Shown here one piece after another: positions 7,283 through 16,760 of a stretch of 64,000 bases of DNA. Under the pieces are notes generated by a model. The model was not told the origin of the DNA. It saw nothing but the letters and a program-made list of their open reading frames with translations, and ran no database searches. Within the stretch, counting starts at the first letter, position 1, and the number at the start of each line of letters is the position of its first letter. The DNA comes from Treponema sp. (GTDB lineage: Bacteria > Spirochaetota > Spirochaetia > Treponematales > Treponemataceae): positions 62,001-126,000 of the forward strand of contig JAKSTG010000002.1 in assembly GCA_024402695.1 (NCBI GenBank), given 5' to 3'. Position numbers and translations under genes: made by a program.

Positions 7283-8761
7283 TTAACCCCTTTTCCAGGT
7301 TGGACCTGCCGGAGTATCTATAATAGTAATGCCTCTAGCGGTCAGTTGGTTACGGATTTCATCAGCTTTTGCCCAGTCTTTAGCAGCTTTTGCGTCCTGG
7401 CGAGCTTGAACAAGAGCGTTGATTTCTTCGGCTTCAGGATCTCCGGCATGAGTATCGGCTGCTGGAGTTGCGGATTCTTTGAGAAGCTTTTCAGCAGATT
7501 CTTCAACTTTAAGACCAAGTACAGAATCCATTTTGCGGATAAGAACAAGCTTTTCACCAGCTGATAGATTTTCATCTTTAAGTGACTTCTGAAGCTGAGC
7601 CAGAGCCTGTGGAGTAGCCAGGTCATTTTCCATAGCGGCAGTAAAGGCATCAAGGTATGCTTTTGCTGCATCAGAAAGATCAGCTTCTTTTCCATTGGCG
7701 GCTTCTACAACTTTGCTTGCGCGCTGGATAAGAGCACGGCGGCTGTTCTTTGCAGAATCCATTGAGTTCCAGCTGAAGTTTGCAGGGCTTCTGTAGTGAG
7801 CACCAAGAAGGAAGAAACGGTAATCCATTGGATCATAGTTTTTGTCGATAAGTGACTGAAGAGTAAGGAAGTTGCCGCTAGATTTTGACATCTTTGTAGC
7901 ACCTTCGATTACCAGGAATGCATTGTGCATCCAGTAGTTAACCCAAGCACCGTCTTTTTTGTCTTCTTCTGTGAAAGAGCCTTCGCTCTGTGCAATTTCG
8001 TTTGTGTGGTGAACAGGAACGTGGTCGATACCGCCTGTATGGATGTCAAAGTGTTTTCCAAGGTATTTCATACTCATGGCGGAACATTCAATGTGCCATC
8101 CTGGGTAACCTACGCCCCAAGGTGAATCCCAAGTAAGAGCCTGGTTTTCGAATTTTGATTTTGTGAACCAGAGAACAAAGTCGTGAGGATTCTTTTTGTT
8201 TTCGTCGATAACAACTTCCTTACGTTTACCTGCACCTTCTTTAAGGTCTTCCAGTTTAAGGTTAGCAAGTTTACCGTAGTCGGCATAAGTTGTTGTATCG
8301 TAGTAAAGGTTTCCACCAGCCATGTAAGTGTGGCCGTTGGCTTCAATTTTCTTGATCAGTTCAATCATTTCCTGAACGTGCTGAGTAGCAGGACATTCAG
8401 TTGTTGGACGCTTAATGTTCAGACGATCAATGTCGTTGTGGAAAGCGTCTGTATAGAACTTGGCAATATCAAGAACGCTCTGTTTGCGTTCAGCTGCCAT
8501 TTTTACCATTTTATCTTCACCGTCATCGGAGTCTCCGGAAAGGTGTCCGATGTCAGTAATGTTCATAACGTGGTTTACTTCGTATCCAAGAAATTCAAGA
8601 GTTCTGTGAAGTGTATCAAGGAATACGTAAGCACGGAGATTTCCGATATGTGCATAGTTGTAAACTGTTGGTCCGCATCCGTAGAATCCTACTTTTCCTT
8701 CTACGCGTGGTTTAAATTCTTCAATCTTGCGACCCATTGTGTTATAAAGTTTAAGTGCCAT
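7283..8761 (-). CDS. cysS: Cysteinyl-tRNA synthetase
   Basis: A 492-residue class I aminoacyl-tRNA synthetase that charges tRNA-Cys. Seen in order: the zinc-ligand and HIGH region ([18 protein letters not shown], residues about 28-45), the second zinc ligand region (GWHIECSAM), a [18 protein letters not shown] motif, and KMSKS near residue 289 ([11 protein letters not shown]). The C-terminal DALR-like helical region ends in the typical Arg/Trp tail ([16 protein letters not shown]). Length and domain order are normal. It lies 37 bases upstream of exbB on the same strand, but its function is unrelated to that operon. Confidence 0.97.
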   Translation of the reverse strand: MALKLYNTMGRKIEEFKPRVEGKVGFYGCGPTVYNYAHIGNLRAYVFLDTLHRTLEFLGYEVNHVMNITDIGHLSGDSDDGEDKMVKMAAERKQSVLDIAKFYTDAFHNDIDRLNIKRPTTECPATQHVQEMIELIKKIEANGHTYMAGGNLYYDTTTYADYGKLANLKLEDLKEGAGKRKEVVIDENKKNPHDFVLWFTKSKFENQALTWDSPWGVGYPGWHIECSAMSMKYLGKHFDIHTGGIDHVPVHHTNEIAQSEGSFTEEDKKDGAWVNYWMHNAFLVIEGATKMSKSSGNFLTLQSLIDKNYDPMDYRFFLLGAHYRSPANFSWNSMDSAKNSRRALIQRASKVVEAANGKEADLSDAAKAYLDAFTAAMENDLATPQALAQLQKSLKDENLSAGEKLVLIRKMDSVLGLKVEESAEKLLKESATPAADTHAGDPEAEEINALVQARQDAKAAKDWAKADEIRNQLTARGITIIDTPAGPTWKRG

Positions 8762-8822
8762 ATTGCTGCTCCCTTTTTAAACTAATATTGATTAGTTTAA
8801 TGAATTTTCAATAAATGTGGTA

Positions 8823-8828
8823 TATACT
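8823..8828 (+). promoter_or_regulatory. -10 box of murB, implying a leaderless transcript
   Basis: TATACT at 8823-8828 lies 7 bases before the ATG at 8836. A transcript starting 7 nt after the -10 box would begin at the start codon. The -35 region is weak. No Shine-Dalgarno is seen. Confidence 0.5.
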
Positions 8829-8835
8829 GAAACTA

Positions 8836-9738
8836 ATGTATATTAGTCAAAACGAAGAATTAAAAAATCATACAACATTTCAGATTGGAGGCCCGGCTGA
8901 TGAATATTATGAACCGGAAACCTTCGAAGAACTGATTGAAATAATCCATGAGTGTAACACTCAGGAAAAAAAGCACATGTTCTTAGGCGGCGGAAGCAAC
9001 CTGGTTTTTTCCGACAAAGGTTACCGCGGCGCCATTATCTGCACAAGAAAGCTGAATAAAATCAAACTGATTGAATCAAACCTGGTGATTGCCGAAGCGG
9101 GAGCCACTATGAAAGAACTGGTAGATTTCTGCACAGAGAACGGCCTTTCGGGATTTGAAGAGTTTGCAGGCCTTCCTGGGACTGTAGGCGGGGCCTTGTA
9201 CATGAACGCCCGTTGTTTTGATAAATCTATCAGTGAAAATCTTTTTGAGACTCACTGGCTGGAAAAAAGCGAAGAAGACGGGGAATACAAAAACCGTGAA
9301 ATGCTTTTTGAAGAAGACGAAAAGAACTGGGAATACAAAAAGTCTCCTTTTCAGGGAACTGAGAGAATTATCAAAAGTGGCACTTTTAAGGTAAATCCAG
9401 TTGAAAATGATGATTTTAGAGACGCAATCCGCTCAAAGTGTGCAGGTTTCATAAAAGGCCGCGAAGAGCGCGGACATTTCAAATATCCAAGTGCAGGAAG
9501 TGTTTTTAAGAATAATCATGAGTTTGGAAAACCAAGCGGAAAAATAATAGATGAAGCGGGTTTGCGTGGGTACAGAATAGGTGGTGCCCAGGTGGCAGAA
9601 TTCCACGGAAACTTTATTGTAAACACAGACAATGCTTCTGCCGATGATGTAAGAAGATTAGTGGTTTATGTTCAGGATACCGTCAAACATCAGTTTGGCT
9701 TTGATCTGGAACCTGAAATCATTTTTATTGAAGAATAA
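8836..9738 (+). CDS. murB: UDP-N-acetylenolpyruvoylglucosamine reductase
   Basis: A 300-residue flavoprotein that reduces UDP-GlcNAc-enolpyruvate to UDP-MurNAc in peptidoglycan synthesis. The FAD-binding pattern is clear: TTFQIGGPADEYYEP, GGGSNLVFSDKGYRG, GLPGTVGGALYMNARC, and catalytic-domain motifs YPSAGSVFKNN and GYRIGGAQVAEFHGNFIVN, with the catalytic Glu in the C-terminal DLEPEI segment. I chose ATG 8836 rather than the in-frame ATG 8815, because a TATACT -10 box overlaps the intervening bases and the shorter start gives the usual N-terminus. Confidence 0.94.
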   Translation: MYISQNEELKNHTTFQIGGPADEYYEPETFEELIEIIHECNTQEKKHMFLGGGSNLVFSDKGYRGAIICTRKLNKIKLIESNLVIAEAGATMKELVDFCTENGLSGFEEFAGLPGTVGGALYMNARCFDKSISENLFETHWLEKSEEDGEYKNREMLFEEDEKNWEYKKSPFQGTERIIKSGTFKVNPVENDDFRDAIRSKCAGFIKGREERGHFKYPSAGSVFKNNHEFGKPSGKIIDEAGLRGYRIGGAQVAEFHGNFIVNTDNASADDVRRLVVYVQDTVKHQFGFDLEPEIIFIEE

Positions 9739-9783
9739 TTGGATAACAAATATAATTATTCTATTACAAACAGAGGAAGAAAA

Positions 9784-10971
9784 ATGGCACTGCAATTATC
9801 AATGGCACAATTCAAACAGGGCTCCTACATCGTTGTAGAAGGAAAGGCTAACGCCGATTTCTTTTACATTATTCAGAAGGGAATGGTGCAGTGTTCAAAA
9901 TCTTCTGATCAGGGACAGCCTGTTCGTTATGGTCCGGGAGACTTTATTGGAGTAGTTCCATGTATGTCTGGCCATTCACAGATTGAAACTGCCGTTGCCC
10001 TTACAGATGTTGTTTGTATTTCAGTTCGCCGTGATCAGTATCCTGAATTGATTGCAACAAACACACCTCTTGCTCTTAAAATCATCAAATCTTTTGCAGC
10101 CCGTATGCGTACAATGAATGATATTCTTGCACAGATTGCTCTTAAGAATGTTGTTCAGGATACAGCAGAACAGATCTTCAATGTAGCTCAGTTCTATGAA
10201 AATGCAGGAAAGTTAGATATTGCGGTTTATGCTTACTATCAGTATCTGAAGACAAAACCAACAGGACCAAATGCTGTAACTGCAAAACAGAGATTTGTTT
10301 CACTTAAACCAAGAACAAACGCAGTTTACTTCGAACCTACAGCGGAACTTACCCGTTCATATCCTGAAAATGTAATGATCTTTTCTGAAAGCCAGAGCGG
10401 TGCCGAAATGTTCATCATCAAGGAAGGGGAAGTTTCAATTTCAAAAGTTGTAGACGGAAATGAAGTTGTTCTGGCTGTTCTTAAACAGGGAGATATGTTC
10501 GGCGAAATGGCTCTTTTGGAAAATAAACCTCGTTCAGCCAGCGCCATAGCTCATTCAGCATGCCGCCTGATGGTTGTAAACCGTTCCAACTTTGATCAGA
10601 TGGTTTCTTCTCAGCCTCAGCTGATTTCTAAACTTACAACAACTCTTTCTGAACGTCTTTGGTCTATGTACCGTCAGATTGATAACGCATACCTGAAAGA
10701 TCCTGTTCATAAAATGGTTGATATGCTTTGTCTTCAGCTCGAAAAAAGCAAAATCCGTGCCGACAAACCAAATATCAGCTGGCAGTCAGATTTGAGTGCC
10801 CAGGACCTGTGCAATATGTGCGGAATTGAACAGAGACTTCAGCCAAAAGCAATTTATGATTTCCAGAATATGTCAGTTATCAAAATTATCAATGGAAAAG
10901 TTTTCGTAAAAGACTGTTTCGAAATTACAAAACAGGCAGCTTTCTACAAGAAGAATAACAACAAAGGATAA
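9784..10971 (+). CDS. Protein with two cyclic-nucleotide-binding domains
   Basis: A 395-residue cytoplasmic protein with two CNB (CAP-family effector) domains. The first spans about residues 10-105 (QGSYIVVEGKANADFFYIIQKG, PGDFIGVVPCMSG); the second spans about 185-290 and keeps the phosphate-binding cassette FGEMALLENKPRSASA. A helical linker joins them; the C-terminal 100 residues show no DNA-binding motif that I can name. Likely a regulator sensing a cyclic nucleotide. The start is ATG 9784 with AGAGGAAG upstream, in preference to the TTG at 9739 that abuts the murB stop. It is 45 bases from murB and has a strong terminator. Confidence 0.82.
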   Translation: MALQLSMAQFKQGSYIVVEGKANADFFYIIQKGMVQCSKSSDQGQPVRYGPGDFIGVVPCMSGHSQIETAVALTDVVCISVRRDQYPELIATNTPLALKIIKSFAARMRTMNDILAQIALKNVVQDTAEQIFNVAQFYENAGKLDIAVYAYYQYLKTKPTGPNAVTAKQRFVSLKPRTNAVYFEPTAELTRSYPENVMIFSESQSGAEMFIIKEGEVSISKVVDGNEVVLAVLKQGDMFGEMALLENKPRSASAIAHSACRLMVVNRSNFDQMVSSQPQLISKLTTTLSERLWSMYRQIDNAYLKDPVHKMVDMLCLQLEKSKIRADKPNISWQSDLSAQDLCNMCGIEQRLQPKAIYDFQNMSVIKIINGKVFVKDCFEITKQAAFYKKNNNKG

Positions 10972-10991
10972 GAAAAAATACCTTAGAAAGG

Positions 10992-11015
10992 GCCGGCAAA
11001 TCTGCCGGCTTTTTT
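10992..11015 (+). terminator. Intrinsic terminator after the CNB protein
   Basis: GCCGGCA (10992-10998) pairs with TGCCGGC (11003-11009) over a 4-nt loop, followed by six T residues. Confidence 0.9.
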
Positions 11016-11052
11016 ATTTAACTCCAGGGAACAGTTCACCGATAATCGAAGT

Positions 11053-11601
11053 ATGAAAAGATTTGCGAAAATTTGCGCTGTGGTTTCGGCTTTGTATTTG
11101 GTTGCCGGAACTGCCTTTGCCGATGAACTTCCAAACGGATACGGAAACGTGAAACTGGGAATGTCTCTGGATGCGGCAAAAGAAGCTCTTAAAAAGAATA
11201 TAGATTTCGGCTACCACGGTGACAGGGACGTTTCCCTTTTACCTGGAGAAAACCGAGTCCTCATTGAAACAGATGCAGACAAAGGATTGGGAAGCAACTT
11301 CTTGAATCGTTGCTGGTTCCAGTTTGCTGATGACCAGCTTTACATCATGATAATCAACGTGAACCGTGAAAAGATGGATTATTATTCAATTTTCACTACT
11401 TTGTGTGACAAATACGGCAATCCGGACAGTCTGAACCCGGAAAGAGCTGTCTGGAAAAATGATTCAGTTACAATGAGTCTGGAAAAGCCTCTTACACTTA
11501 AATATGTGGATAATGCAAAGTTTGAAGAACTGCAGAATCAGTCGAACGTTCCAAAAGGACCTGTAGAAATCACACGGGAAGACTTTCTTGAAGCGCTGTA
11601 A
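11053..11601 (+). CDS. Exported protein of unknown function
   Basis: A 182-residue protein with a classic signal peptide (MKRFAKICAVVSALYLVAGTAFA, cleavage likely after Ala23). The mature part begins DELPNGYGNVKLGMSLDAAKEAL, the pattern of periplasmic proteins with a 'G-V-x-LGM-s-x-e-A' helix-strand unit, and contains KYGNPDSLNPERAVW. I cannot name the family. It is followed by the DUF192 gene after 15 bases and probably cotranscribed. GATAAT at 11041-11046 sits 6 bases before the ATG, suggesting a leaderless transcript. Confidence 0.72.
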   Translation: MKRFAKICAVVSALYLVAGTAFADELPNGYGNVKLGMSLDAAKEALKKNIDFGYHGDRDVSLLPGENRVLIETDADKGLGSNFLNRCWFQFADDQLYIMIINVNREKMDYYSIFTTLCDKYGNPDSLNPERAVWKNDSVTMSLEKPLTLKYVDNAKFEELQNQSNVPKGPVEITREDFLEAL

Positions 11602-11616
11602 AAGTGAGGACTGGAA

Positions 11617-12057
11617 ATGAATAAAAAGAGTTTTTTGGGAATAGCTTTACTTTGTGTTCTGGCATTTTCTGCCTGCGCAAAAAGCAGACTGCCTGTTAGA
11701 GATCTTAAAATACAGAAAGCTGATGGAACAGAATTAGTGGTTAAGGCAGAAATAGCCGAAAAAGAAGCAGAACGAAATTACGGTTTCATGAATCGTAAAA
11801 AGATTCCGGACGGAACGGGAATGCTTTTTGTGTTTGAAAAAGACCAGATCCTTTCTTTCTGGATGAAGAATACACCTCATCCTTTAAGTATTGCTTACCT
11901 GGATTCTAAGGGAGAAATCAAAAATATTTATGACATGACTCCTTTCAGTCTGGCTTCCATAAAGAGCACGGTTTCTGTCAGATACGCGCTGGAAGTTCCC
12001 CAGGGCTGGTATGAAAAGAACGGAATAAAAGTAGGAGACAAAGTTCTTCTGAAATAA
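11617..12057 (+). CDS. DUF192-family lipoprotein
   Basis: A 146-residue protein with a lipoprotein signal (LLCVLAFSAC, Cys20). The mature part is a DUF192 domain: EAERNYGFMNRKKIPDGTGMLFVFEKDQILSFWMKNT..PLSIAYLD, with the conserved F-W-M-K-N-T core and C-terminal ALEVPQGWYEKNGIKVGDKV. The domain is widespread in bacterial envelopes; its molecular role is unclear to me. It is the second gene of a two-gene unit ending in a bidirectional terminator. Site GTGAGGA lies before the ATG. Confidence 0.86.
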   Translation: MNKKSFLGIALLCVLAFSACAKSRLPVRDLKIQKADGTELVVKAEIAEKEAERNYGFMNRKKIPDGTGMLFVFEKDQILSFWMKNTPHPLSIAYLDSKGEIKNIYDMTPFSLASIKSTVSVRYALEVPQGWYEKNGIKVGDKVLLK

Positions 12058-12085
12058 AAAAAGGCACTCGAAAGAGTGCCTTTTG
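12054..12085. terminator. Bidirectional intrinsic terminator
   Basis: AAGGCACTC (12061-12069) and GAGTGCCTT (12074-12082) pair across a GAAA loop, with an A-run before and a T-run after. It serves the rightward DUF192 gene and the convergent leftward TPR gene. Confidence 0.88.
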
Positions 12086-12113
12086 TGTTTTATAGCTAAC
12101 GGTAAGAAACTAA

Positions 12114-13268
12114 TTAGTTTTCGTTTTCCAGTTTAGCAAGTTCAGCAGCGGCAATGGCATCGTTTGGTGAATATTCCAGAACAGTTGTGAAATATTTCTG
12201 AGCCATTTCTTTGTCGCCTTTTGCCAGAGCCAGGTAACCAAGGTTTGAGATAACCTTTGTGTTTTCTGGATCAAGCTGGAAGCTTTTCATCATGTTTTTT
12301 TCGGCGCCTTCAAAATCTTTTTCCTGAAGCTGACATAAAGCAAGTTCGTTGTAAGTTTCGGCGTTCTGGTCGCCTTCCGGGCATTTGAGAGATTCTTCAA
12401 AGGCGTTTTTAGCGTCAGTCCAGCGTTCAACTTTACGAAGAGCCCAACCAAGCATGAACCAGGCATTCCAGACTTTCGGATTGTTTTTAATGAAAGCAAG
12501 GATTTCGTCCATACCTTCCTGTTCTTTACCTTTTGAAATAAGTTCAAAGGCTTTCTGGAAGTGAACGTCATCCATGTTTGTTTTGCTGATGTTGTTCAGG
12601 ATTTCCTGGGCTCTTTCTTTTTTGTAGATTCCTTCTTCTCCAAGTTCTTCATCAGGAGTTTCACAGGTCAGAGTGATGTAAGAATCGAAACAGTCTTTAG
12701 CTTCGCGGTAATTGTTCTGCTTAAGGTAGAAGAAGCCGGCATTGAAATAAACATCTGGAATAGGAGGTTCTGCTTCCATGGCGCGCTTGTAATATTTCAA
12801 AGCGTCTGCGTCGTAAGCATCTGCGTCTTCTTCAAGATTAGAACGGCGGTAGCTGTCTGCACGAGTGTCCAGGAACAGGGCCATGTTCAGAATGATTGAA
12901 GCATTGTCAGGTTCGAGTCCCAGAAGGGCCAGGAAGATTTCTTCTGCAATTTCAAAGTCTTCATTGCGGGCTTTGAGAATGGCAGTTTCACCCAGTTCCT
13001 TAAGAATGTTAGGACGGGCGTTTTTGATGATTGTGCGGTAATATTCCAGGTTTTCATTGTGGTGGTCATAAGCCAGAACTGTAAGAATACCTGCAAGAAT
13101 CTGTTCTGTTGTTACGTCATTCAGATCAGGTTCTTTGTCTTCCTGACCGTCTTTTTTCTGAACAGGAAGAGGGATTTTTGCATCAACTTTCATTGCTTCA
13201 TGCGAAAATGCATAGTCTTCTGGAATGGTGATGTAAAATACCGAGTCGAGAGGATTTTTTGGATTCAT
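12114..13268 (-). CDS. TPR-repeat protein
   Basis: A 384-residue cytoplasmic protein made of tetratricopeptide repeats. Recognisable units include a 34-residue repeat around PDVYFNAGFFYLKQNNYREAKDCFD, one at VWNAWFMLGWALRKVERWTDAKNAFE, one at AETYNELALCQLQEKDFEGAEKNMM, and a last at TKVISNLGYLALAKGDKEMAQKYF. TPR proteins act as protein-binding scaffolds. It follows the PilZ gene by 15 bases on the same strand, so a joint role in c-di-GMP signalling or motility is possible but inferred only from that linkage. Confidence 0.85.
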   Translation of the reverse strand: MNPKNPLDSVFYITIPEDYAFSHEAMKVDAKIPLPVQKKDGQEDKEPDLNDVTTEQILAGILTVLAYDHHNENLEYYRTIIKNARPNILKELGETAILKARNEDFEIAEEIFLALLGLEPDNASIILNMALFLDTRADSYRRSNLEEDADAYDADALKYYKRAMEAEPPIPDVYFNAGFFYLKQNNYREAKDCFDSYITLTCETPDEELGEEGIYKKERAQEILNNISKTNMDDVHFQKAFELISKGKEQEGMDEILAFIKNNPKVWNAWFMLGWALRKVERWTDAKNAFEESLKCPEGDQNAETYNELALCQLQEKDFEGAEKNMMKSFQLDPENTKVISNLGYLALAKGDKEMAQKYFTTVLEYSPNDAIAAAELAKLENEN

Positions 13269-13283
13269 GATTGCCTCAAAAAA

Positions 13284-14261
13284 TTATTTATTTCTGTTGA
13301 TGATTGCCTGGCGAACTTCGTAGTCGGCTCCCATAGTTTTTACAGGGCCATTAGAAGCTGGAGATGAGGCAACAGGAGCTGCCGGAGTTTCTGCTTCAGC
13401 TGCAGCCTGTTGTGTCTGCAGCTGCTGTCGCTGAGCAATCTTATTAAGTTCAAGTAAGGTTTTACGGTTACTTGTAATAAATTCGTTGATAAGAACTTTA
13501 TACTGCATTGGAATCTGGGAAGGATTGAAAGCAATACATACAACAACGATGTCTTTTCGTCCTTCCATTGTGTCTGCAAGTTTGATTTCTCCAGGAATAT
13601 CAAAAGTAACCTGCGGTTCAACAAAACTTAATTTGAGGGAACATTCTTTTCCGATAAGGAATTTTGGAATGCCCAGACACATAATTTTAGCACCGCCGAA
13701 AGATATATCACGAAGGATACAACGGCGAGGAACGTTCTGAATTGCGACGATAGATTCTTCTTTTTCCATACCGATGCGGCGGATAATTTCTTTGTTGATG
13801 ATGATACGTTCTTCACGGCGGTTTACGAAGTTTTCGTTTGTATCGATGAACTGACCAAGGCGAAGAATAAGATCATCAGGAGGCTGCTGAGTAAATGAAA
13901 TTGTAAGAAGAAGAAGTTCGTTTGTTCCTTCAAAAGAACTGAACTCTGTAACATGTCCGGTTACGAAAAAGCTTAAAGGAGTATTATCTTCCTGGATAAA
14001 GCAGTAACGAACCTGAACAGGCATATTTCTGTCTTTTTTGATCTGACCAAGAGCACCGCTTCCAACTCCAATAATGATTTTAACAAACTGGAAAGAAGTA
14101 GAGTTGATAATACAAGGCCACTGACCGCCACCTAATTTGATGTAAATCTGGCGTGGATCAATTCGCAAGTAGTGAAGAGTTTCTTTAGTAAAAGTAATTT
14201 CCTTATCACGATAAATGTCGTAATAACGGTTGATCTGTTGTGTACCGGGGGCTATGGCCAT
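13284..14261 (-). CDS. PilZ-domain c-di-GMP-binding protein
   Basis: A 325-residue protein. Residues about 95-180 resemble an N-terminal PilZN/YcgR-like domain; the C-terminal PilZ domain carries the full signature, RRCILR (RxxxR type) followed by DISFGGA (DxSxxG) near residues 180-195. The tail is Gln/Ala/Pro-rich. Treponemes and Borrelia use PlzA-type PilZ proteins to read c-di-GMP, and this may be the local equivalent, although its length exceeds that of Borrelia PlzA. It heads a two-gene operon with the TPR gene. Confidence 0.82.
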   Translation of the reverse strand: MAIAPGTQQINRYYDIYRDKEITFTKETLHYLRIDPRQIYIKLGGGQWPCIINSTSFQFVKIIIGVGSGALGQIKKDRNMPVQVRYCFIQEDNTPLSFFVTGHVTEFSSFEGTNELLLLTISFTQQPPDDLILRLGQFIDTNENFVNRREERIIINKEIIRRIGMEKEESIVAIQNVPRRCILRDISFGGAKIMCLGIPKFLIGKECSLKLSFVEPQVTFDIPGEIKLADTMEGRKDIVVVCIAFNPSQIPMQYKVLINEFITSNRKTLLELNKIAQRQQLQTQQAAAEAETPAAPVASSPASNGPVKTMGADYEVRQAIINRNK

Positions 14262-14404
14262 ATAAATATAATAAATTATAAAGTTCCATAGGTCAAGAAA
14301 TAGGAATAATATCCAAAATATCCAATAGAAAAGCCTTTGACTTTATAAAGAAGCCATATTTCATTATATTATATGTGAAATAATTTAGAATTTGAGGACT
14401 TTAT

Positions 14405-15535
14405 ATGGCACTTGAATGTGGAATCGTAGGACTTCCAAACGTTGGTAAATCGACAATTTTCTCGGCTCTTACAGCCGCCCCTGCAGAAGCAGCAAACTTT
14501 CCTTTCTGTACAATTGACCCTAACATCGGTATTGTAGATCTTCCTGATGAACGCCTGGATTTCATTTCAAGTATTCATAATCCTAAAAAGAAGACTCCTG
14601 CAGCTGTAAAATTCGTTGATATTGCAGGTCTTATTAAAGGTGCTTCTAATGGTGAAGGTCTGGGAAACAAGTTCCTGGCAAATATTCGTGAATGTTCAGT
14701 AATTGCACACGTTGTTCGCTGTTTTGATAATCCTGATATCATGCATGTTCGTGATAACGCAAATGAAGCTGCTCCAATCGATCCTGAAAGTGACATCCTT
14801 ACAATCAACTGGGAACTTTGTCAGGCCGACCTGGACACAATCACAAAGCGTGAAGAAAAGAACATCAAGACAGTTCGTGCTCTTGGTAAAGAAGCAGAAA
14901 AACAGCTGGCTCCATGGAACAGTGCTGTTGCAAAAATTAAGCCTTTGCTGATTGACGGAAAATGTGCCCGTACAGCAGATCTTACAGACGACGAAAAAGA
15001 AGCCGTTCGCGATATGTTCCTTCTTACAATGAAACCAACACTTTATGTTGCAAACGTTGATGAAGATACAGTTGCCGAAGGAACAAACGATTACGTAAAA
15101 ATCGTTGAAAAATATGCAGCCGAAGAAAAATCAGAAGTGATTGTAATCTGCGGTAAGTTCGAAGCTGACCTGGCAGAAATAACAGATCCTGCAGACCGCA
15201 AAGACTTTATGGATTCAGTAGGTCTTACAGAATCTGGTCTTGCAGTTCTGGCACGCAAAGCTTATCACCTGATGGGACTGCGTACATTCTTTACAGGCGG
15301 ACCTGATGAATGCCGTGCTTGGACAATCCATGCTGGAGACAAAGCTCCACAGGCTGCTGGTGTAATCCACACAGACTTCGAAAAAGGATTCATCAAGGCT
15401 GAAGCTTACACAATTGATGACCTGCGCCAGTACAAAGACGAAGCCGCAATCAAGGCTGCCGGAAAGTATCGCATGGAAGGAAAAGAATATGTTGTTCAGG
15501 ACGGAGACGTTCTGTTCTTCAAGTTCAATAACTAG
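14405..15535 (+). CDS. ychF: Ribosome-binding ATPase YchF
   Basis: A 376-residue Obg-family P-loop protein. It has the G1 motif GLPNVGKS (residues about 8-15), the switch region [15 protein letters not shown]3 [11 protein letters not shown], and NVDED in place of the usual NKxD, the change that gives YchF proteins ATP preference. The C-terminal TGS domain is visible ([39 protein letters not shown]). YchF binds the ribosome in stress responses. GAGGA lies 9 bases before the ATG, and the divergent PilZ operon shares the 143-bp AT-rich gap. Confidence 0.96.
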   Translation: MALECGIVGLPNVGKSTIFSALTAAPAEAANFPFCTIDPNIGIVDLPDERLDFISSIHNPKKKTPAAVKFVDIAGLIKGASNGEGLGNKFLANIRECSVIAHVVRCFDNPDIMHVRDNANEAAPIDPESDILTINWELCQADLDTITKREEKNIKTVRALGKEAEKQLAPWNSAVAKIKPLLIDGKCARTADLTDDEKEAVRDMFLLTMKPTLYVANVDEDTVAEGTNDYVKIVEKYAAEEKSEVIVICGKFEADLAEITDPADRKDFMDSVGLTESGLAVLARKAYHLMGLRTFFTGGPDECRAWTIHAGDKAPQAAGVIHTDFEKGFIKAEAYTIDDLRQYKDEAAIKAAGKYRMEGKEYVVQDGDVLFFKFNN

Positions 15536-15561
15536 AATAAAGCATAAAACATAATAGAAAG

Positions 15562-15591
15562 CCTGCCGCATTTTACGGCAGGTTTTTTTTT
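15562..15591 (+). terminator. Intrinsic terminator after ychF
   Basis: CCTGCCG (15562-15568) and CGGCAGG (15576-15582) pair over a 7-nt loop, followed by a run of eight T residues. Confidence 0.9.
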
Positions 15592-15658
15592 GCAAAAAAG
15601 TATTTTCGTTTTTCCTGAAATGTAAAAAAAAACAAATACTTTATTCAGAGGTATTTCT

Positions 15659-16720
15659 TTGAAGAGTTCACTTTGTTTTTTATTGGTTACATTTCTTGCT
15701 GTGGGATTCTGTTCCTGCAGCGGTTGTGTGCAGAACACAGAATCTGATGTTCGTAAGGAAAAATTGATTTCCGTTGTTTCCTATAATGCCCAGGAATTTT
15801 TTGACGCTAAAAGAGATGGAACTGAATACAGCGAATATAAAAAGTCTGCGGGATGGGGAACTGAGCTTTATAAAGTCCGCCTTGAAAGACTGTGTAAAGT
15901 TTTGACTACGCTGAATGCGGATATATATGTTTTGCAGGAAATAGAAAATGAAGCGGTTCTGCAGGATATTTCGAATTTTCTGGCTGGGGAATCCTGGCGG
16001 GAAAAAGATTTATGGACCTACTCCTGCTTTGCGAAAGAGGCGGGGGCCGCCATTGGGAATGCGGTTATTTCCAGGTTTCCTTTAGAGGACATGAAGCTTC
16101 ATGGAATGGATATTAAGTCGGAAAAATCAAAACAGCCTTCTGTGAGACCCATGCTGGAAGTAACCGTCCGGGCGGGAAACAAAAGTTTCCGGATTTATGC
16201 AAACCACTGGAAAAGTAAAAGTGGAGGCGAAGAGGAAACGGAATTATGGCGGGACTGGCAGGAAAGAGTTTTGGCCGATGTTCTTCTTGCTGAGAAAAAA
16301 TCCTACGCAGAAAGTACAACGGAAAATTTAGATTTTATTGTGTGCGGAGACTTTAACCGGGACATCAGAAAATTTTTACTGAACAGTACAACAGACGATT
16401 CCGAAGGAAATGTACTCTTAAGAAGCAGCGGTTATTTTGACGGAACAGATCCGGAAGCAGGAATTGTGAAAGTACATTCAAAATGGCTGGACTCGGAAGG
16501 AAGAAACAGTACAACAAAAGGCAGCTATTTCTATAACAATTCCTGGGAAAGAATTGACCATATTTTTTCCGGAGGAAATCTGGAAATTACAAAATTTGAA
16601 CCACAGGCTGATGAGCTTTGGACAAATGAAAAAGGGGTTCCGGAAGGCTTTACTCTTTATACAGGAAAAGGATATTCGGATCATTTGCCTGTAAAGGCGG
16701 TGATTCGTATTTTAGAATAA
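15659..16720 (+). CDS. Endonuclease/exonuclease/phosphatase-family lipoprotein
   Basis: A 353-residue secreted protein. The signal (LCFLLVTFLAVGFCSC) ends in a Cys-rich lipobox (residues about 17-22), so it is probably lipid-anchored. The EEP fold is clear: SVVSYNAQEFFD, VLQEIENEAVL (metal-binding Glu), RIYANHWKSKSGG, VCGDFNRD (Asp/Asn pair) and the C-terminal GYSDHLPVKAVI (catalytic His). Members cut DNA, RNA or phosphoesters; a scavenging nuclease is likely but the substrate is not shown. The start is TTG 15659 with AGAGG 6 bases upstream. Confidence 0.87.
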   Translation: MKSSLCFLLVTFLAVGFCSCSGCVQNTESDVRKEKLISVVSYNAQEFFDAKRDGTEYSEYKKSAGWGTELYKVRLERLCKVLTTLNADIYVLQEIENEAVLQDISNFLAGESWREKDLWTYSCFAKEAGAAIGNAVISRFPLEDMKLHGMDIKSEKSKQPSVRPMLEVTVRAGNKSFRIYANHWKSKSGGEEETELWRDWQERVLADVLLAEKKSYAESTTENLDFIVCGDFNRDIRKFLLNSTTDDSEGNVLLRSSGYFDGTDPEAGIVKVHSKWLDSEGRNSTTKGSYFYNNSWERIDHIFSGGNLEITKFEPQADELWTNEKGVPEGFTLYTGKGYSDHLPVKAVIRILE

Positions 16721-16760
16721 AAAAATCCAAAAAAGCGAAAACTAATCTATAATATTTCTT